DNA of 64,000 nt from Perognathus longimembris pacificus. Its lineage: Eukaryota > Chordata > Mammalia > Rodentia > Heteromyidae. Below, piece after piece: positions 11,148 to 26,100 of the stretch. Both the position numbers and the translations under genes were made by a program. How positions within the stretch are numbered: the first letter of the stretch is position 1; every line of letters begins with the position of its first letter. The notes below the pieces were generated by a model. The model ran no database searches, had not been told where the DNA came from, and saw nothing but the letters and a program-made list of their open reading frames with translations. The stretch is from the NCBI RefSeq assembly GCF_023159225.1, contig NC_063176.1, positions 5,158,963 through 5,222,962 of the forward strand, read 5' to 3'.

Positions 11148-14100
11148 GTGACCGGACGCGGTGGGCGCCAAGCAGCCGGAGACCCTGGGAGGAGCGGGGC
11201 TCTGGGTGTCCCCGTTTGCCCGGGCAGGCGTGAGGCGCCCGGGAGGCAGAGGCGCGCGCGGGCCTGGGCGGGGGCCGCGAGGGGCCGCGGGGTGGGTGTG
11301 GCGGCGGGGCTCGGGCTCGGGCCGCGGGCCTCCCGCCGCCTCGGGCTCCCCCGGAGGCAAAGCCCGCCTCCCGCGGGCTCGAGTTGGGGTGCGAGTTCTA
11401 AACGTGCTTTTTGTATATATGTGTATATATTAAATAATCTCTTGGTTTGCTTTCATCGTTCCAAATGTTGTTGTTTTTTCCCCTAATAATTATTTAGAAG
11501 CCGGTCTTAGTGGGTGATCCTATTAACGACCAGGACAGCGTTTCACCGCCCCACCTTTCCATACCAGATGCACAGCTGATGTGTTGCCCTCCGGATTGAG
11601 AATTTAGCATTTTTAGGCCTCCTATTCTACATTTCCTTGTCATCACCTTGTTTGCAGATCCGCACTTAGCCCTAGAGCCGGGCGCCCTCGTAGGTGGATT
11701 GCATTCCGCTCCCAGGCCTTGCTTTCTGCTTCCGGTGATGCCCCACAGGCGTTGTCAACGTTTTTCTTTTTATAAACCCCGCCGCCGCCGGAACGGGGTG
11801 ACCGGCTTGTGTAAAGGGCTTCGCAGCCCTGCCATCAGTCTACCTGACTGCGGTGGTGTGTGCACCGCCCCCCCCCCCCATGTCATCTCCACTGTGGAAC
11901 TCAGGCAGACAGAAGGTGTTCCTGAGTGCCTGGATGCCCTTAGGAGAAGCCGGGACCAGTGAATTCTTTGGGTTGTGATTGGATAGTCTAGAATGTGAAT
12001 GGTTTAGTCGTCTCATTTTTTTCTCTTTTTTTTTTTTCCTTCCCTCCAGTACAAGTAAAAATCTGCCCGTCACGTCAACAGACTCTGTGGAAATTGATGA
12101 TGGATTATACAGGTAAGTACCACACCGATACGGAAACTTGCTTTTTTTTTTTTCCCCTCTGGTTATTTTCAAGCGATGGAGTAGTCCGTTTGAAGATACC
12201 ATTAGGAGGCATTTGATAACATTTCTGTGAACCTTTGGACATTGCTCACAGGTTCCTTTCTTACTAACCTCCTTGTCTGTTTCAAGAACTCCAATATTAA
12301 ATATAATTGTCCTACAGCTCACTGGTGTTAGCTGATTTTTTTAAAAAAAATTCATTTTAACCCCTTTGCTTCATTTTGAGAAGTTTTGTTGTTATACCTC
12401 CCAATTCTCTTTATAGTCTCAAATTTGTTATTAATTCCTTATAATGTATGTGTATATATATATATGTAATTTTATACTTCTTTTAATTTTTTTGTTGGGC
12501 CTTGGCACTATCCCTGAGCTTCTTTTACTCAAAGCTAGCACTTTACCACTTGGGCCATAACTCTACTTTGAGGATGTTTTTTGTAATTTCTTATAGATAA
12601 AGGTCTCATAGACTTTTCTTTCCTGGGCTGACTTAAATCTGTGATCCTCAGATCTCAGCCTCTGTGGTAGCTAGGATTACAGGTGTGGGCCACCAGCATC
12701 CAGACCAGCGTATTTTTTTTATTTGCCAGTCCTGGGTTGTGGACTCAGGGCCTGAGCACTGTCCCTGGCTTCTTTTTGCTCAAGGTTAGCAGTCTACCTC
12801 TTGAGCCACAGCACCACTTCTGACTTTTTTCTATATATGTGGTGCTGAGGAATTGAACCCAGGGCTTCATGTATACAAGGCGAGCACTTTACCACTAGGC
12901 CATATTCCCAGCCCCCCACAGTATATTCTTAATCAAGGATTTTGTAGTTTTATTCTCCCAACATTTCTTAGTTTATACTTCTCTCTACCTTTATCATAGT
13001 TAAAATTCTTATTGATCCTATTTATAGTAGTTGTCTTTGTCTTCTCTATTTCTGTCATCTAGGACAGTTATAATTATGTGCCTATTGATTTACGTTTCAG
13101 TATGATTTTTATTTTCCTGTCTTTCAGATACCTGGTAATTTTTTTTAATGTGGGCCAGACATCATGAGTCTTACTCACTTTGGAGTGCTAAATAATTGTG
13201 AATTTCTTTAAATATTCTAGAACTTGCTTAGGGACATAGTAACTTGCTTAAGTTAATTAGAAATAGGTTGTTTCTTTCACAGCTTGCTTTTCTGCTTAAG
13301 TCCAGTGGAAGCTTAAAATTAGAGCTAAGTTGTTTTTTTTCCATTACTGATAGAATACCCTTCTTAATATTCTCTCCAGAGCCCTTTATATTGTAAGGTT
13401 TTCTGCTTGGCTAAAGAAGAAAACAAAAACTTCCAACTCTACTTAAGTACCAGACAGTTCTTCTTGCCTTTCAGGTGATTCCTTGAGGTTGTTTCCTCCT
13501 ATGTATGTACTAATACCTACTCAGCTGACAATTGGAGAAAACCCCTCTGTAGATCGCTAGTATGCTTTTGCATCTCTACTCTCGGATATATCAGTTACAA
13601 ATCTGAACTTTATTCAGTTCACAGATGTTTCGTTGATTCAAGGAGACCACCAAATCCAGTCTGTCATTCCTTCCCATCACTGCAGCTCACACTGTAAATG
13701 CTGGTGACTTAAAATGATGCCATATTTAGAATTAAGGAACTGGGGTTATTGACCTTGAGAAAGAACACTGGATTCTGAATACCAAAATGTGCAGAAGGTT
13801 GTTACATCCGAGAGAAATTAGTTTTCTGTGGCTCCAAGGAGTTAAACTAGGGCTAGTAGATAAAAACTACAAAGAAATACTGTTCCTTCAGTAAAAGGGC
13901 GTTTTTTCTTATCTAGGGCTTTCTGACAATAAGCAGCCTTGGTGATTTCTTCATACTGGCTATATTCACTAATATGTGGTATGGCTAATGTCTGCTGTGA
14001 GGTGTTACTGTGATATTTCAGTAAATCGCATTAGGCTATTAGGAATGCACATAGAAGGCGATCTATCATTGACTTGACAAAAGTGAAGGATCAAAGGAAG

Positions 14101-17100
14101 TTTCATAGGAAAAAGTAATTACAAACTAAGACCTAACAGACAAATATTCTATTAACCAAAGAAACTGCGGATTTAGCTCAGTGGACGAGCACTAGCTTGG
14201 CAGGTGTAAGACCCTGAGCTCTAAAAAAAAGCCACTGCTGGAGCCTGAGAACTGTCATTCAGTGGGCCTAAATAAGAGCACAGTTGTATGGATGTTGGGT
14301 CTCTATCCACCAAAGACAACTTAGCACGTTTGAGAAACTGAAAATCTTTAGTACACTTGAAACCTGGAGTTTAATAAAGAAATGAAAGAGAGAAGCAAGA
14401 ACTAGTTTATTAGTGATCTTGTGAGTAATATTAAAGAAGTTGGACTACCCTATGGGAAATAGGAAATATTGGTTTCTGAAGTTATTTATTGCTTATACTG
14501 TATTTGTTTTTCAAATTATTTTTATAAGAATTTATTCAAATTTATGCTATCTTGGATAGCTCAAGTTTCTCGTAGCTCATTCAGATAAACTCTTACTATT
14601 AACTTTTTAAATACTTACTAATACTTAAATACTTACTATTAACTTTTTAAATATTTTTTAAAATTACCAGTGTGTGTGTGTGTATATATTTAATCCTCAT
14701 TGGTAACTATTTGATGCTATTAATGCATAACCTAACAATTCTAAATATACTTTACCAGCTTTTATAAGTAAAACAGTATTCAGAAATTTTAAATCAGTGG
14801 AACTGTAAAGGAACCAGGTCTGTTTGTATTGAAAGTTTTAAGGACGAGATAGGAAATTCAGATATCTGTTAGTAACCACTATAATACATGTGAGGAGCAG
14901 GAAGAAATGGAGACCTGGTACGTTAACACCATACAGATGTTCCAAAACAACTCTGGGGAGATCTAGTGAATAATACTTGACGTTTCCAAGCAACCTTATG
15001 TATCATATATGTAATTCTGACAGACTATTGTTTTTCATTGTGTTTCAGTCGACAGAGGTACGTCCTTGGAGATACAGCAATGCAGAAGATGGCAAAGTCC
15101 CATGTTTTCTTAAGTGGTATGGGTGGTCTTGGTTTGGAAATAGGTAAGTAGTATTTTAGTCATAATTAATGTGACACTTTTGTACCATAAAGTAATTTAA
15201 CTTTTTATTTCTTATAAAGGAAATTAGATCCACAGTCTTGGGTCACATTCAGTTCTGACTTTCATGGTAATGAAATGTTCTTCCAGATGGAAGCAATAAT
15301 GCCTTTTTTTCTACTTTTTATATTAACGATTATTAATGACTATTCTATATACTCATGAATTTGTTATGGTAGAACATGGAGTCATAAAACATGTTTGGAA
15401 GAAATAAAATTTTAGGAATAGTTCTCTCTGGGTGGTATAATTATACAAAATTTTGGTTTTCGTTTATCTTTATTTTTAACTTTCTTAAAAATAAGGCATT
15501 TAGGGCTGGGAATATGGCCTAGTGGCAAGAGTGCTTGCTTCATATACATGAAGCCCTGGGTTCGATTTCTCAGCACCACATATATAGAAAGTGGCCAGAA
15601 GTGGCGCTGTGGCTCAAGTGGCAGAGTGCTAGCCTTGAGCAAACAGAAGCCAGGGACAGTGCTCAGGCCCTGAGTTCTAAGCCCAGGACTGGCAAAAAAA
15701 ATAATAAGGCATTTGTATTTCTTGTAGCTATAAAAAGTTTTATAAAAGGCTCTAAAAAAGATTCCTTGGATTAAGTTATACTTTTTTTTCTTTTTCCTTT
15801 ATAGCAAAGAATCTTGTTCTTGCAGGGATTAAAGTAAGTATATCTTTACTATGAAAACTTGCAGGAATTATTTTGTTTGTGCCAGTTTGTAGTAATAGTA
15901 TTGTTCACACTTGAGCTTGAGCTTCTTGTTTCTTCATTTCATACCCAAATTACTTTAAGACTGCACTATTCCTTTAATAAAAAAAAATCTCTGGAAATTT
16001 GAAAAGTACATGAAAGTGGCTTCTTTTTGCGATAGCATCTTGCTTTGGTTGTGATCCTCATATATTAAGTTCCCGTTACAGCTGAGCCAGCTTTTTCTGT
16101 AGAGCTTACATCATCCTATAATCTTTTTTGCCCAAACTGGCCTAGAACCTCTGTCCTCCCAATTTCAGCCTCTTGCATATCTAGAATGACAGATACAACC
16201 TCCTCCATGCCCAAATATTGGTTGAGATACTGGAAGCCTTTGCATCCACCTCTCAAGCAGCTAGGATTATAGACGTGAGCTACTGTTACGTAAATTTCAG
16301 ACAATGTATTCTATAACCTTAACTATTACTTACTGGTTATATCCCCTCATAATAATGGTCTACATTAAGTATTTAATTGGGAAAAGTAGTTGTAATCTTG
16401 TCATTCTTTCTTCATTTATTAGCTGGAATAACATTTTAGAAAAATTTTCATTTGTCCTTTGATTTCACAAAAGTATGGGCTGTAAATGTACAGAAGACAT
16501 GATGCTTTTATTATTTTCCCCTTTGTTTACCATCTTTCAAAAATCACTGACCAGTGAATTGACTCTCTGTATTTATCTTGTGTGTACGTGTATATACATG
16601 TCATGATGTATTCACCACAACCTGTGAAACCACATAATTCATGAATTTAAGTATTAAATATAATTTATGTGTTGTGATTCATTCTAGTTATTATTTTCAT
16701 TGACTATAAAATCTTTCCATTTTTTTTGTTATTAGCATCCTCAAGTTGTAGAGTGTTTTTAATAAATAGCTCCTTTAGTCTTTCTAAGTATAAAATCTTT
16801 TTGGTGAACAGAGTTACAACATTCATCATGAGTAAACTTTGAATTCACATTTGGTATTATATTTTGTTTTATATTTTTATCTTTTTTCCTTATTCTAAGA
16901 GTATGAAATTCTAATGGTTAACTAATCATTTATTTGCCCTACTTTATATACAACCTATATAGCATTTCAGAATAACAACTTCCATATTAATGACAGTATG
17001 TTATTGGAAATAATGTAATTTTTTTATTTTGTTTTAGAATCCACACAAATTTGGCAGACAACTGCTTTTTTAAGTCACTTTAATTCTTACCGATATTCAT

Positions 17101-20100
17101 ATGAAAACTCAGTAAATAGTTGTATTTTTAAGGATTTTTAAAAATTTAATTATGTGAGACTTCATATTTATAAAACAGAATATTTTCAAATAAATCTTGC
17201 TTTTTTCCTTCACTTACTAGGTCACCTCTTTCACTTTTCAGTGTAAGCAAATGCAAGAATATATACTTCTCTCTTTATATGTAGCACATATATGTTTTTT
17301 CTTCTCCCTTTCTTAAAATGACTTTCTCCATCTTGATATTTATCATTTAACAACATATCTTTAAAATTACTGCGTAGCAATGTTTATTTAATTATTGGAG
17401 GAATTGCATGTAGATACATTGTGTAGGTAGATCACACACTGCTGAGTTTTCCCTGTTGTTAGACAATTTGATTGTTCTAGTTTTTTTAATAGTACTATAC
17501 CTAGTACCTTTGTAGATAGATAATTTTGTATCTTTTCAAAAATGTCTTCAGAATAGATTCTGAAAAGTAGGATTACTATGTCAAGGAAAAAAAGCATGTT
17601 CCCCTCCTATAAATTGCTAATATCCTTTCTAATAAGGTTTATTCACTTCACATTGTCATTAGTAATTTATAAGTGTGACTAATCTACATGATTTTTTGGT
17701 AGATTTTTTTGTTATCAGACTTTTGGACTTATGTCAATTTAAGTAGAGAGAAAAGGTATTTAATTCCAGAGTGGGTTAAACATTTTTTCATATATTTTCA
17801 AGAGTCATATCAGTTTCTTCAGTATGTTCCTCATAAAAATTAATTTTGCTTATTTTTCTGTAAGGTTTGCTGGCTTACTTGACTAGTGGTTTTTTCGTAA
17901 TCTGTGAGTTAATTTTATTAATTAGATGATGGAGTTATTTAAAATGTTTCTTTATTTAAAATATTTCTTAAGTGTTTTCTAAAATTTTATATGGTATTTT
18001 TACCAATCTTTCTTTTTTTTTTTTTGCTCAAGGCTAGCACTCTGCCACTTGAGCCACAGTGCCACTTCTGGCCATTTTCTGTATATGTGGTGCTGGGGAA
18101 TGGAACCCAGGGCTTCATGTATAGGAGGCAAGCGCTCTTGTCACTACTAGGCCATATTCCCAGGCCCTTATATGGTATTTTTAATGACATATTATGTGTA
18201 TTGACTCAAAGTCTCTGATTATAAAGTTAGTTTTTTAGTTAGTGTATTGGAGATTCTTGATGCATATACTCATATCTGTGTAATAAGCTAGTTTTTATAT
18301 CTTTTTAGATTCTTTTTGTTGTTTTGTTGTTGTTGTTGCCAGTCCTGTGTCTTGGACTCGGCCTGAGCACTGTCCCTGGCTTCTTTTTGCTCAAGGCTAG
18401 CACTCTGCCACTTGAGCCACAGCGCCACTTCTGGCCATTTTCTATATATGTTGTGCTGGGGAATCGAACCCAGGGCTTCATGTATATGTGAGGCAAGCAC
18501 TCTTGCCACTAGGCCATATTCCCAGCCCCCCTTTTTAGATTCTTATGCCTGTAATTGTTTTTTGTTTATACATAATGTCCCAGTACAATGTAAAATGATG
18601 TCTTTATGCTATTCTAGAGTTTAATAGATGTTTTCCTTCTTTTGAAGGCACTTACAATTCATGATACAGAAAAATGCCAAGCATGGGATCTAGGAACCAA
18701 CTTCTTTCTCTGTGAAGATGATGTTCTTAATGGAAGAAATAGGTGAAGATATTTTAATATATTGTCACAAGATTTTTTAAATTCAGATTTTTCAGAATAT
18801 TCTCTATGCAAACACCAATTCAATTCTAGTAGTTTAAATAATCACAACCTAACGCTACCATAGCTTAAGTATTGGCATATATATTTAGGTAGTTACTTGT
18901 ATTTGTCCAATTTTGATACATTCACACACATAGAAGTGAATTTCTTTTCAATTACTAAAGGGAATCTTTAGTATTACAAAATCATTAAAAGACTTGGGGA
19001 TCTTTGAAATTAGATACGTATCAAGATTGTGTGGAATATGACAGTCCATCTTAATATTTTGAATTAATTTTTAAACTTTCTTTAGGGCTGAAGCTGTACT
19101 TCGCCATATTGCAGAACTAAATCCATACGTTAATGTATCATCGTCTTCTATTCCTTTCAATGAAAACACAGATCTCTCCTTCTTAGAACAATACCAGGTT
19201 AGTACATTATTGCATTTTAAATAGTACTAATACATACCAAGGCAATAAAGAAGAACTGATGTAATCTCTGGTATATTGAGGAATAGAACAAAAAAAATTC
19301 ATTAGAAGACAGTGGATAATACATATCAAATGTTCCTTTTTTAGGGGAAAAACAAAATAACGTTCTAAATATTAATTATATTTAGACAGTAATATGCATA
19401 AACAACTACTTGAAACAGAACTGATTATAACATTATATTCGTATATCTTCCTTTTGCTTTGGCTTATCAGCTGGGGACTTTGGTGGCTCTAAGGCTCTAC
19501 TTAGCAAGAATTGAACCCCCAAATCTGTGTTCTGATGGTGTCTCATCTGGGACCAGATTACAAAGATTGTATTCTCTAGCAGTAATAAACACAAAAAGAC
19601 AAGACCAACCACTGAAACACGTTTAAAGTCTCTATTCATGTTCCTTCCATTCATTTTCCATTGGCCAAGGCAAGTCAGATTATCAAGTGCAAAGTCAAGA
19701 AGCAGGAAAATACACTCTTCACTTTCTACGAAGGTATATATAGTAAGGTTTATTTCTAATTGTGAGGCCTCTGTTGGTGAGAGAATTCAAAGTGAGCAGT
19801 TTTCTCCTAAATGTGTTTTTTTGTTTTTGTCAATTTTTTACTTCTAAAGAGATAAGTTTGTGTTTTACCAAAATAATTGTGCATGTCATTTTTTTACTTC
19901 TAAAGAGATAAGTTGTGTTTTACCAAAATAATTGTGCATTTTTGTTTTTTCATCAGTGTGTAGTACTGACTGAGATGAAACTTGGATTGCAGTTGAAGAT
20001 CAATGACTTTTGCCATTCTCATTTCCCTCCAATTAAGGTAGTAATATTTAATTCTTAAATGATATGCAGCTAGGGAAAAGTAAATACTTTTGTTCTTAAA

Positions 20101-23100
20101 GATTTTAGCTATTTATGGAGTTTTTGTAAGAAGCTGTGTTTATGTAAGGACAATCACAAGATTTTGCCCTTTAATTTGAGTATGAGCATCATTTTTATTA
20201 TTATTTATTTATTTTTTGTCAGTCATGGGGCTTGAACTCTGGGCTTATATACTGTCCCTGAGCTCTTCAGCTCAAGGCTAGTGCTCTAGCACTGAGCCAC
20301 AGCACCACTTCCGGTTTTCTGGTGGTTCATTGGAGATAAGAGTCTCATGGATGACTTTCCTTCCCTGGGCTGGCTTTGAACTGTGATCCTCAGATCTCAG
20401 CCTCCTGAGTAGCTAGGATTTCAGGTATGAGCCACTGACAGTGCCTGGCACTTACAATTTTTAAACTGTGATTTAAGTTTGGTTTTAAACAATATTAAAC
20501 AATTAAGGAAGTTAAGGCCATAACTGGGAAGGATGATAAATGTGATTCCTCTAACTTTAAGCATTATATCATTTGATAGTAATCATTAAACATTTACTGC
20601 ATGCCAGATTAATGAATAGGACAAACATTTTCTCAGTTATGAACATTACCATTTGATAGGAAGGGGTATGACACTAGCAAATATGTGATATGTTTTTAAA
20701 TTTTAATTTATATGAAAACACAAATGAACAAAGAATTTAAAATTTTATCTGAAGTTGGAATACAAGCTGATGCCATTTCTGTTAAGTCAGAAAGTTGGGG
20801 AAGTTCTTTCTGAAAAGATATTTGAATAGTCTTCTCAGAAACGAGAACCATCTATGTTTGGATCTGGGAATGGGCACTCAAAGCAAGGGATTGGCAGATG
20901 TATAAAAATTATTTTGATATATTTGAGCAGCACAAGAGGTAAGCTAGCATCAAAACAGAGTTCAAAAAATAGAAGTAAATGATACCAAGTCAGAAAAGAG
21001 GTAGAGAACCATATCCTGTCTCAGAATAGTGGAGTTTTAAGCTTGTAAATTTTTATGTGATTTGTATTTTTGAAAGATCTTGATATTTGGAGAGAAGATT
21101 ATAGCAGCAGTTTTCAAAGTGCTCTGAGTACATTTTTGAGAGGATCTACTTAGAAAAGTACCTACTTTAATAGTATTACAAAATTCCCTTGACACTCAGC
21201 TCTTAATCTATAAAATGTGTGTCCTGAAACTTGGGGAATGTGTTTATGTATTCTTGCATTTTATGTTTTTCTATTTTAATTTCTAACTCGATATGTATTA
21301 TTAGTAAATATAACATAAACAAGAGCCCTTTGGATTCAAGTAGGAAGTGGTCATGCAAAATATACAAAAACAAGAGAATTATTGGGTTATAAAGGTAACG
21401 GCAGCTAGAACAGTTAGGAATTTCTGTAGTTACCCATCTAAAAGATGGTGACTTAGGTATAAAGTGGGAGAATAGAAGAACTTTCAAGTTGTCTTTGTTT
21501 AATATGTATAATATGAGCTGTATAATAGGAGTTGTAGATTTTAATGAAAATAGGTATTATGTTCAAATACTACAGTACTTTAGTTTTATAGAAAACTCAC
21601 ATTGTTCTAGATTGGATATGTTACAGAACAAGAATAGTACCTCTAGAAATAATTTTAAGCACAAAAAGAATGTCTACAAATTTTGGAAAAGAGGATAACG
21701 TTTTGTTTTAAAAATCACTTTTCATAAGACATTTGTAATGTATTAATCTCATTTTTCTCTTTCATGACTGATTTGCCTGTTCCACTCCTTGGCCTTTAAT
21801 ATAGACTGTGCTTTTTTTTTTTAAGCAGCATTCTATTGATTTTTTTTGTTTTTTGTTTTTTGTTTTTTGTTTTTTTTTTTGGCCAGTCCTGGGGCTTGGA
21901 CTCAGGGCCTGAGCACTGTCCCTGGCTTCTTTTTGCTCAAGGCTAGCACTCTGCCACTTGAGCCACAGCGCCACTTCTGGCCATTTTCTGTATATGTGGT
22001 GCTGGGGAATCGAACCAAGGCCTCATATATATGAGGCAGGCACTCTTACCACTAGGCCATATCCCCAGCCCCTATTCTATTGATTTTTAGCTGTTAATTC
22101 TACCCCTTTTGATGAGTGGACATGCTCATTTATTATTCTAAAATAGCAAGTAAGAATTCACTTTCATATTATTGAAACATGTGTTATGATTGTATTTTAT
22201 GACAAGGCCAGACGTTTTGTTATTTAAAAAAATCATAAAGCATATAATGGTGATACACTGATACTAGTAGGTTTCGACAGCCCTCTTTAGCTTCCAGGAT
22301 CGGATGAGATCAGGTACATTCAGGTGGGAAAGCAATACAGTTTTGGTACTTCTGATGTTCTTACACTAAATGTCCACTCACCAAATATAAATTCATTGAC
22401 TCCTTCACTGAATCATAGGCATGTATCCTATTCATGTATTCCAAAAAATATATGCTTACATAAAAGAAGATAATTGAGTTTACTTTTACTTACATAAAAG
22501 GACTTAAGATTATTTTCTTGATATACATAAAAGGACTTCTCTTTGTTATTTCACAGTTCATTAGTGCAGATATACATGGAATTTGGTCCCGGTTGTTTTG
22601 TGATTTTGGTGATACATTTGAAGTTTCAGATACAACAGGAGAAGAATCAAAAGAAATTTTCATTTCAAACATAACGCAAGTATGACTATCTTAGTGAACT
22701 TTTTATTAAAAATCTTAAGTAATATTAGCAAAGTGCTGTAATAATACTTATCCTGTGGTGTTTTGAGATAATATGGATATTTGTTTTTCTTGAATATTTT
22801 CATTCTTGACTATGTTGTATTAAGATTAACATAAAGTTGGATTATTAAGAAACTTCTGGATTCCTTCTAACATTATTAGAGAACAATATTTGTTTGCCAC
22901 AAATTTTAATTTCAGTTTTGTTCTGTATAATATGCCTAAGAGATTTGAGTTGTGATTCACTGGTTACTGAATGTTTATAGTGTGGGATCATAAATGTATT
23001 ATTGACTATATCCTAAAAGTACATTAAAGTCATCATAGACAAATATTTTCTAATCTGCTACCTTCCTAAAGCAATAGTTAGAAGATGGAAAAAGTTGAAA

Positions 23101-26100
23101 GATTGATCATCTTCAAGTGAAAAAAAGTGGATTTTTTTAACTATATACTCCTACTTTATTGTAAACTTAATTTTTTATTCCCTAAAAGAGCTGGAAAAGT
23201 CATAGTCTTTTAATATTTTTTGTTTATATAGCCTAAGTAACTTACCTTATTTGTACTCTTATAGTAAAAGATCACAAAAATCAAATACAAGGGATGAAAA
23301 TATATTTTGATATAATAGTGCTATGAATGTGCTATGAATGTGGCTTAGTGGCAGAGTGTTTGCCTAGCATGCACGAAGTGCTGGGTTCGATTCCTCAGCA
23401 CCATATACACAGAAAAAACTGGAAGTGGCCTTGTGGCTCAAGTGGCAGAGTGCTAGCCTTGAGCAAAAAAGAAGCCAGGGACAGTGCTCAGGCCCTGAGT
23501 CCAAGCCCCGGGACTGACAAAAAAAAAAAGTCTTTGTGCTTCTGATTTTATGCTTTATTGTAAAATTCAATGTGATACTACTTTTCTCATGCCTTCTTAA
23601 GAAAAATTTAGTGAAAAGACTCTTCATACTGAATCTCCAGGTGTATTACTACTTAGTCAACATTTTATCTTCTGTTGGTTGTCACTAATCTTTGAATGTA
23701 TGAAATATTTGAACCTCCTTTGTGGGTTCCATGAAAATCTCTCACTAAACATGAGATGATATCTCACCATTCAGTTTTAAAAAGTGGTAATTTTATCATT
23801 ATTTTCTTTTTTTTTTTTTTTTTGGCCAGTCCTGGGCCTTGGACTCAGGGCCTGAGCACTGTCCCTGGCTTCTTCCCGCTCAAGGCTAGCACTCTGCCAC
23901 TTGAGCCACAGCTCAGCTTCTGGCCGTTTTCTGTATATGTGGTGTTGGGGAATCGAACCTAGGGCCTCGTGTATCCGAGGCAGGCACTCTTGCCACTAGG
24001 CTATATCCCCAGCCCTATCATTATTTTTAATAGTTTTTAAAAGGCTTTTACTAGTGAAAGATAAGAATGGCTTGGAATGTTGGTTTCAAAATTTTGCAAT
24101 AAATTTTTTGGTGTGTGACAGAATTGGTACAAATAGAATACATGAACTTGATTTTTTTAATACATACTTTTATGTTTAGGCTGATCCTGGCATTGTCACT
24201 TGTCTTGAAAATCATCCTCACAAACTTGAAACAGGACAGTTCCTAACATTTCGAGAAATTAATGGAATGACAAGCTTAAATGGATCTATACAACAAATAA
24301 CAGGTATATTTCTGTGGTTTATTTAAATATAGCTATTCAGCACATTTATAATTCAGACACTACTTAGTGTTGAAAAGACAACACCAACTCAGCAGACCTA
24401 ATCCACAGCTTTTGGCCTTAGGACATTCAGTTCTAGCCAGAGTGCATTAAAAATGATGTTATTAAGAAAGTATAGGTGAGGACTGGAAGTATGGCTTAGT
24501 GGTAGAGTACTCGCCTAGTATGCATGAAGCCCTAGGTTCAATTCCTTAGTACCACATAAACAGAAAAAGCCAGAAGTGGTGCTGTGGCTCACAAGGTAGA
24601 GTGCTAGCTAGCCTTGAGCAAAAAGAAGCCAGGGACTGTACCTTCAGGCCCTGAGTTCAAGCACCAGGACTGGCAAAGAAAAAGGAAAAGTACAGGCATT
24701 TTTGGAATTTCATACCCAGCAAGCATACTTATCCAGTCTTAAGAACCTCAGCAATTGAGGTCAGGGTGTTTGAATTCAAATCTGAGGTTGCATTGCTTAG
24801 GAAGGCATTAAAACAGACTATTCTATTCAGAGACAAAGTCTCTAATTCATGACAGAACTCATACTAAGATAGAGCTGGCATGAGAATCAAAATTGCAAGA
24901 GTCTTAGGATATTTTAGAAGAAACATTGTTAAATACACAACTGTATCTGCTTGGGCACCTTCAGAATAAGAAAGGGAGTAGGCTTTGGAGAAAAGATAAT
25001 GACTCTTAGACTTACTGAGGAAGATGTCAGTGAAGTATTCCAGAAGAGATGACTAGATTTTGGTTGGATGCATGGACTTGTTTGGTGGCTTGAATACAAA
25101 GGATGGATTATTGTGAGCATATACAGATTCATTGGCAAGAAATTGAATGAGTCTCTTTCCTCACCCCACCCCCATCAAACAAATGTGAGGAGAAAAGGAA
25201 AGTGCGAAGTCCATAAGTTTAAGGAAAATGCTCATTTTAAAAAGTGGAAAGATTATCAGGTACCATGTAGGACCCACTTGAAGTTGGGGCTGAGTTTATA
25301 AGGCCATTAGTTTACATCTCCTGTAGCCATGTCTAAAAGATTTTAAGACAGTATTAGGTAGTCGATATAGGTCAACTGTATGGTGTATTTACACCTGTTC
25401 AGGAAAGAGTAATTCAGTTTTCTCTTTAGTGCATTTGTAAAATCTAATATAAATAGCATAAAGAGTTGAAGATTTTTTTTTTTTGGTAACACATGCTAGG
25501 AATAGTGCATGGTAGGCAAGCAAGCACTTTCTACCCCTAAGCCAGAGCCTTAGCCTTCTTTTTACTCTTAAACTATTGAAAAATATATTTTAAAAGCTAG
25601 AAAAAATGAATCTTAAAGACTGTAGAAAAACAACTTTGGATCCATATTTAAGCACCTTTTATAATAAAATGATTAATTTTGTTTATTAACTACATCTATC
25701 TTAAATACAAGTTCAGATCATATTAGTAAAGAAATGGTGTCTTAAAATTGCCTAAATTAGCCAGGTGCCAATAGTTCACACTTGTGAATTTAGCTGCTGA
25801 AATCTGAGGATCAAGTCCAAAGCCAGCCCAGGCAGGATAATCCATGAGACTCTTCAATCTCTAATTAACCACCAAAAAAGCCAGAAGGGAGCTGTGGCTC
25901 AAGAGGTCTAGCCTTAAGCAAAAAACACAATAATAACAAAAAAGCTAAAGGATATCACCCAGAAGCTCAATTCAAGCCCCAGTCGTAGCGTTTTTTTAAA
26001 AAAAGACTGAACTTGTCATTGGGATTACCATTGATTTATTTGGAAGTTCCTCTAGTGATGGATTGTAGTGATAGATTCTTTATAGCTGCCCATAGAAGAG

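Larger units (their letters stand above)
10440..11400 (+). promoter_or_regulatory. UBA6: UBA6 CpG-island promoter
   Basis: This is the only long GC- and CpG-rich stretch in the window, and it surrounds exon 1. It holds a palindromic CRE (TGACGTCA, 10941-10948), a GC box (CCCCGCCCC, about 10976-10984), and a 10-bp CT/GC tandem repeat (10998-11030) just before the start codon. No TATA box is visible at a suitable distance. This is the usual architecture of a housekeeping promoter, consistent with a broadly expressed E1. The transcription start is not directly visible; it probably lies at about 10980-11050. Such islands often also fire on the opposite strand. Confidence 0.85.

Noticed and set aside
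10662..11360. Minus-strand open frame of 232 codons across the CpG island
   Set aside because: Very rich in Pro, Gly, Ala and Arg, as expected of any frame through a CpG island. No domain is visible, and it overlaps the promoter and exon 1 of UBA6.
11052..11486. Plus-strand open frame of 144 codons over exon 1
   Set aside because: It is in a different frame from the UBA6 start, starts at GTG, and reads through the exon 1 donor into intron 1. The UBA6 frame explains this region.
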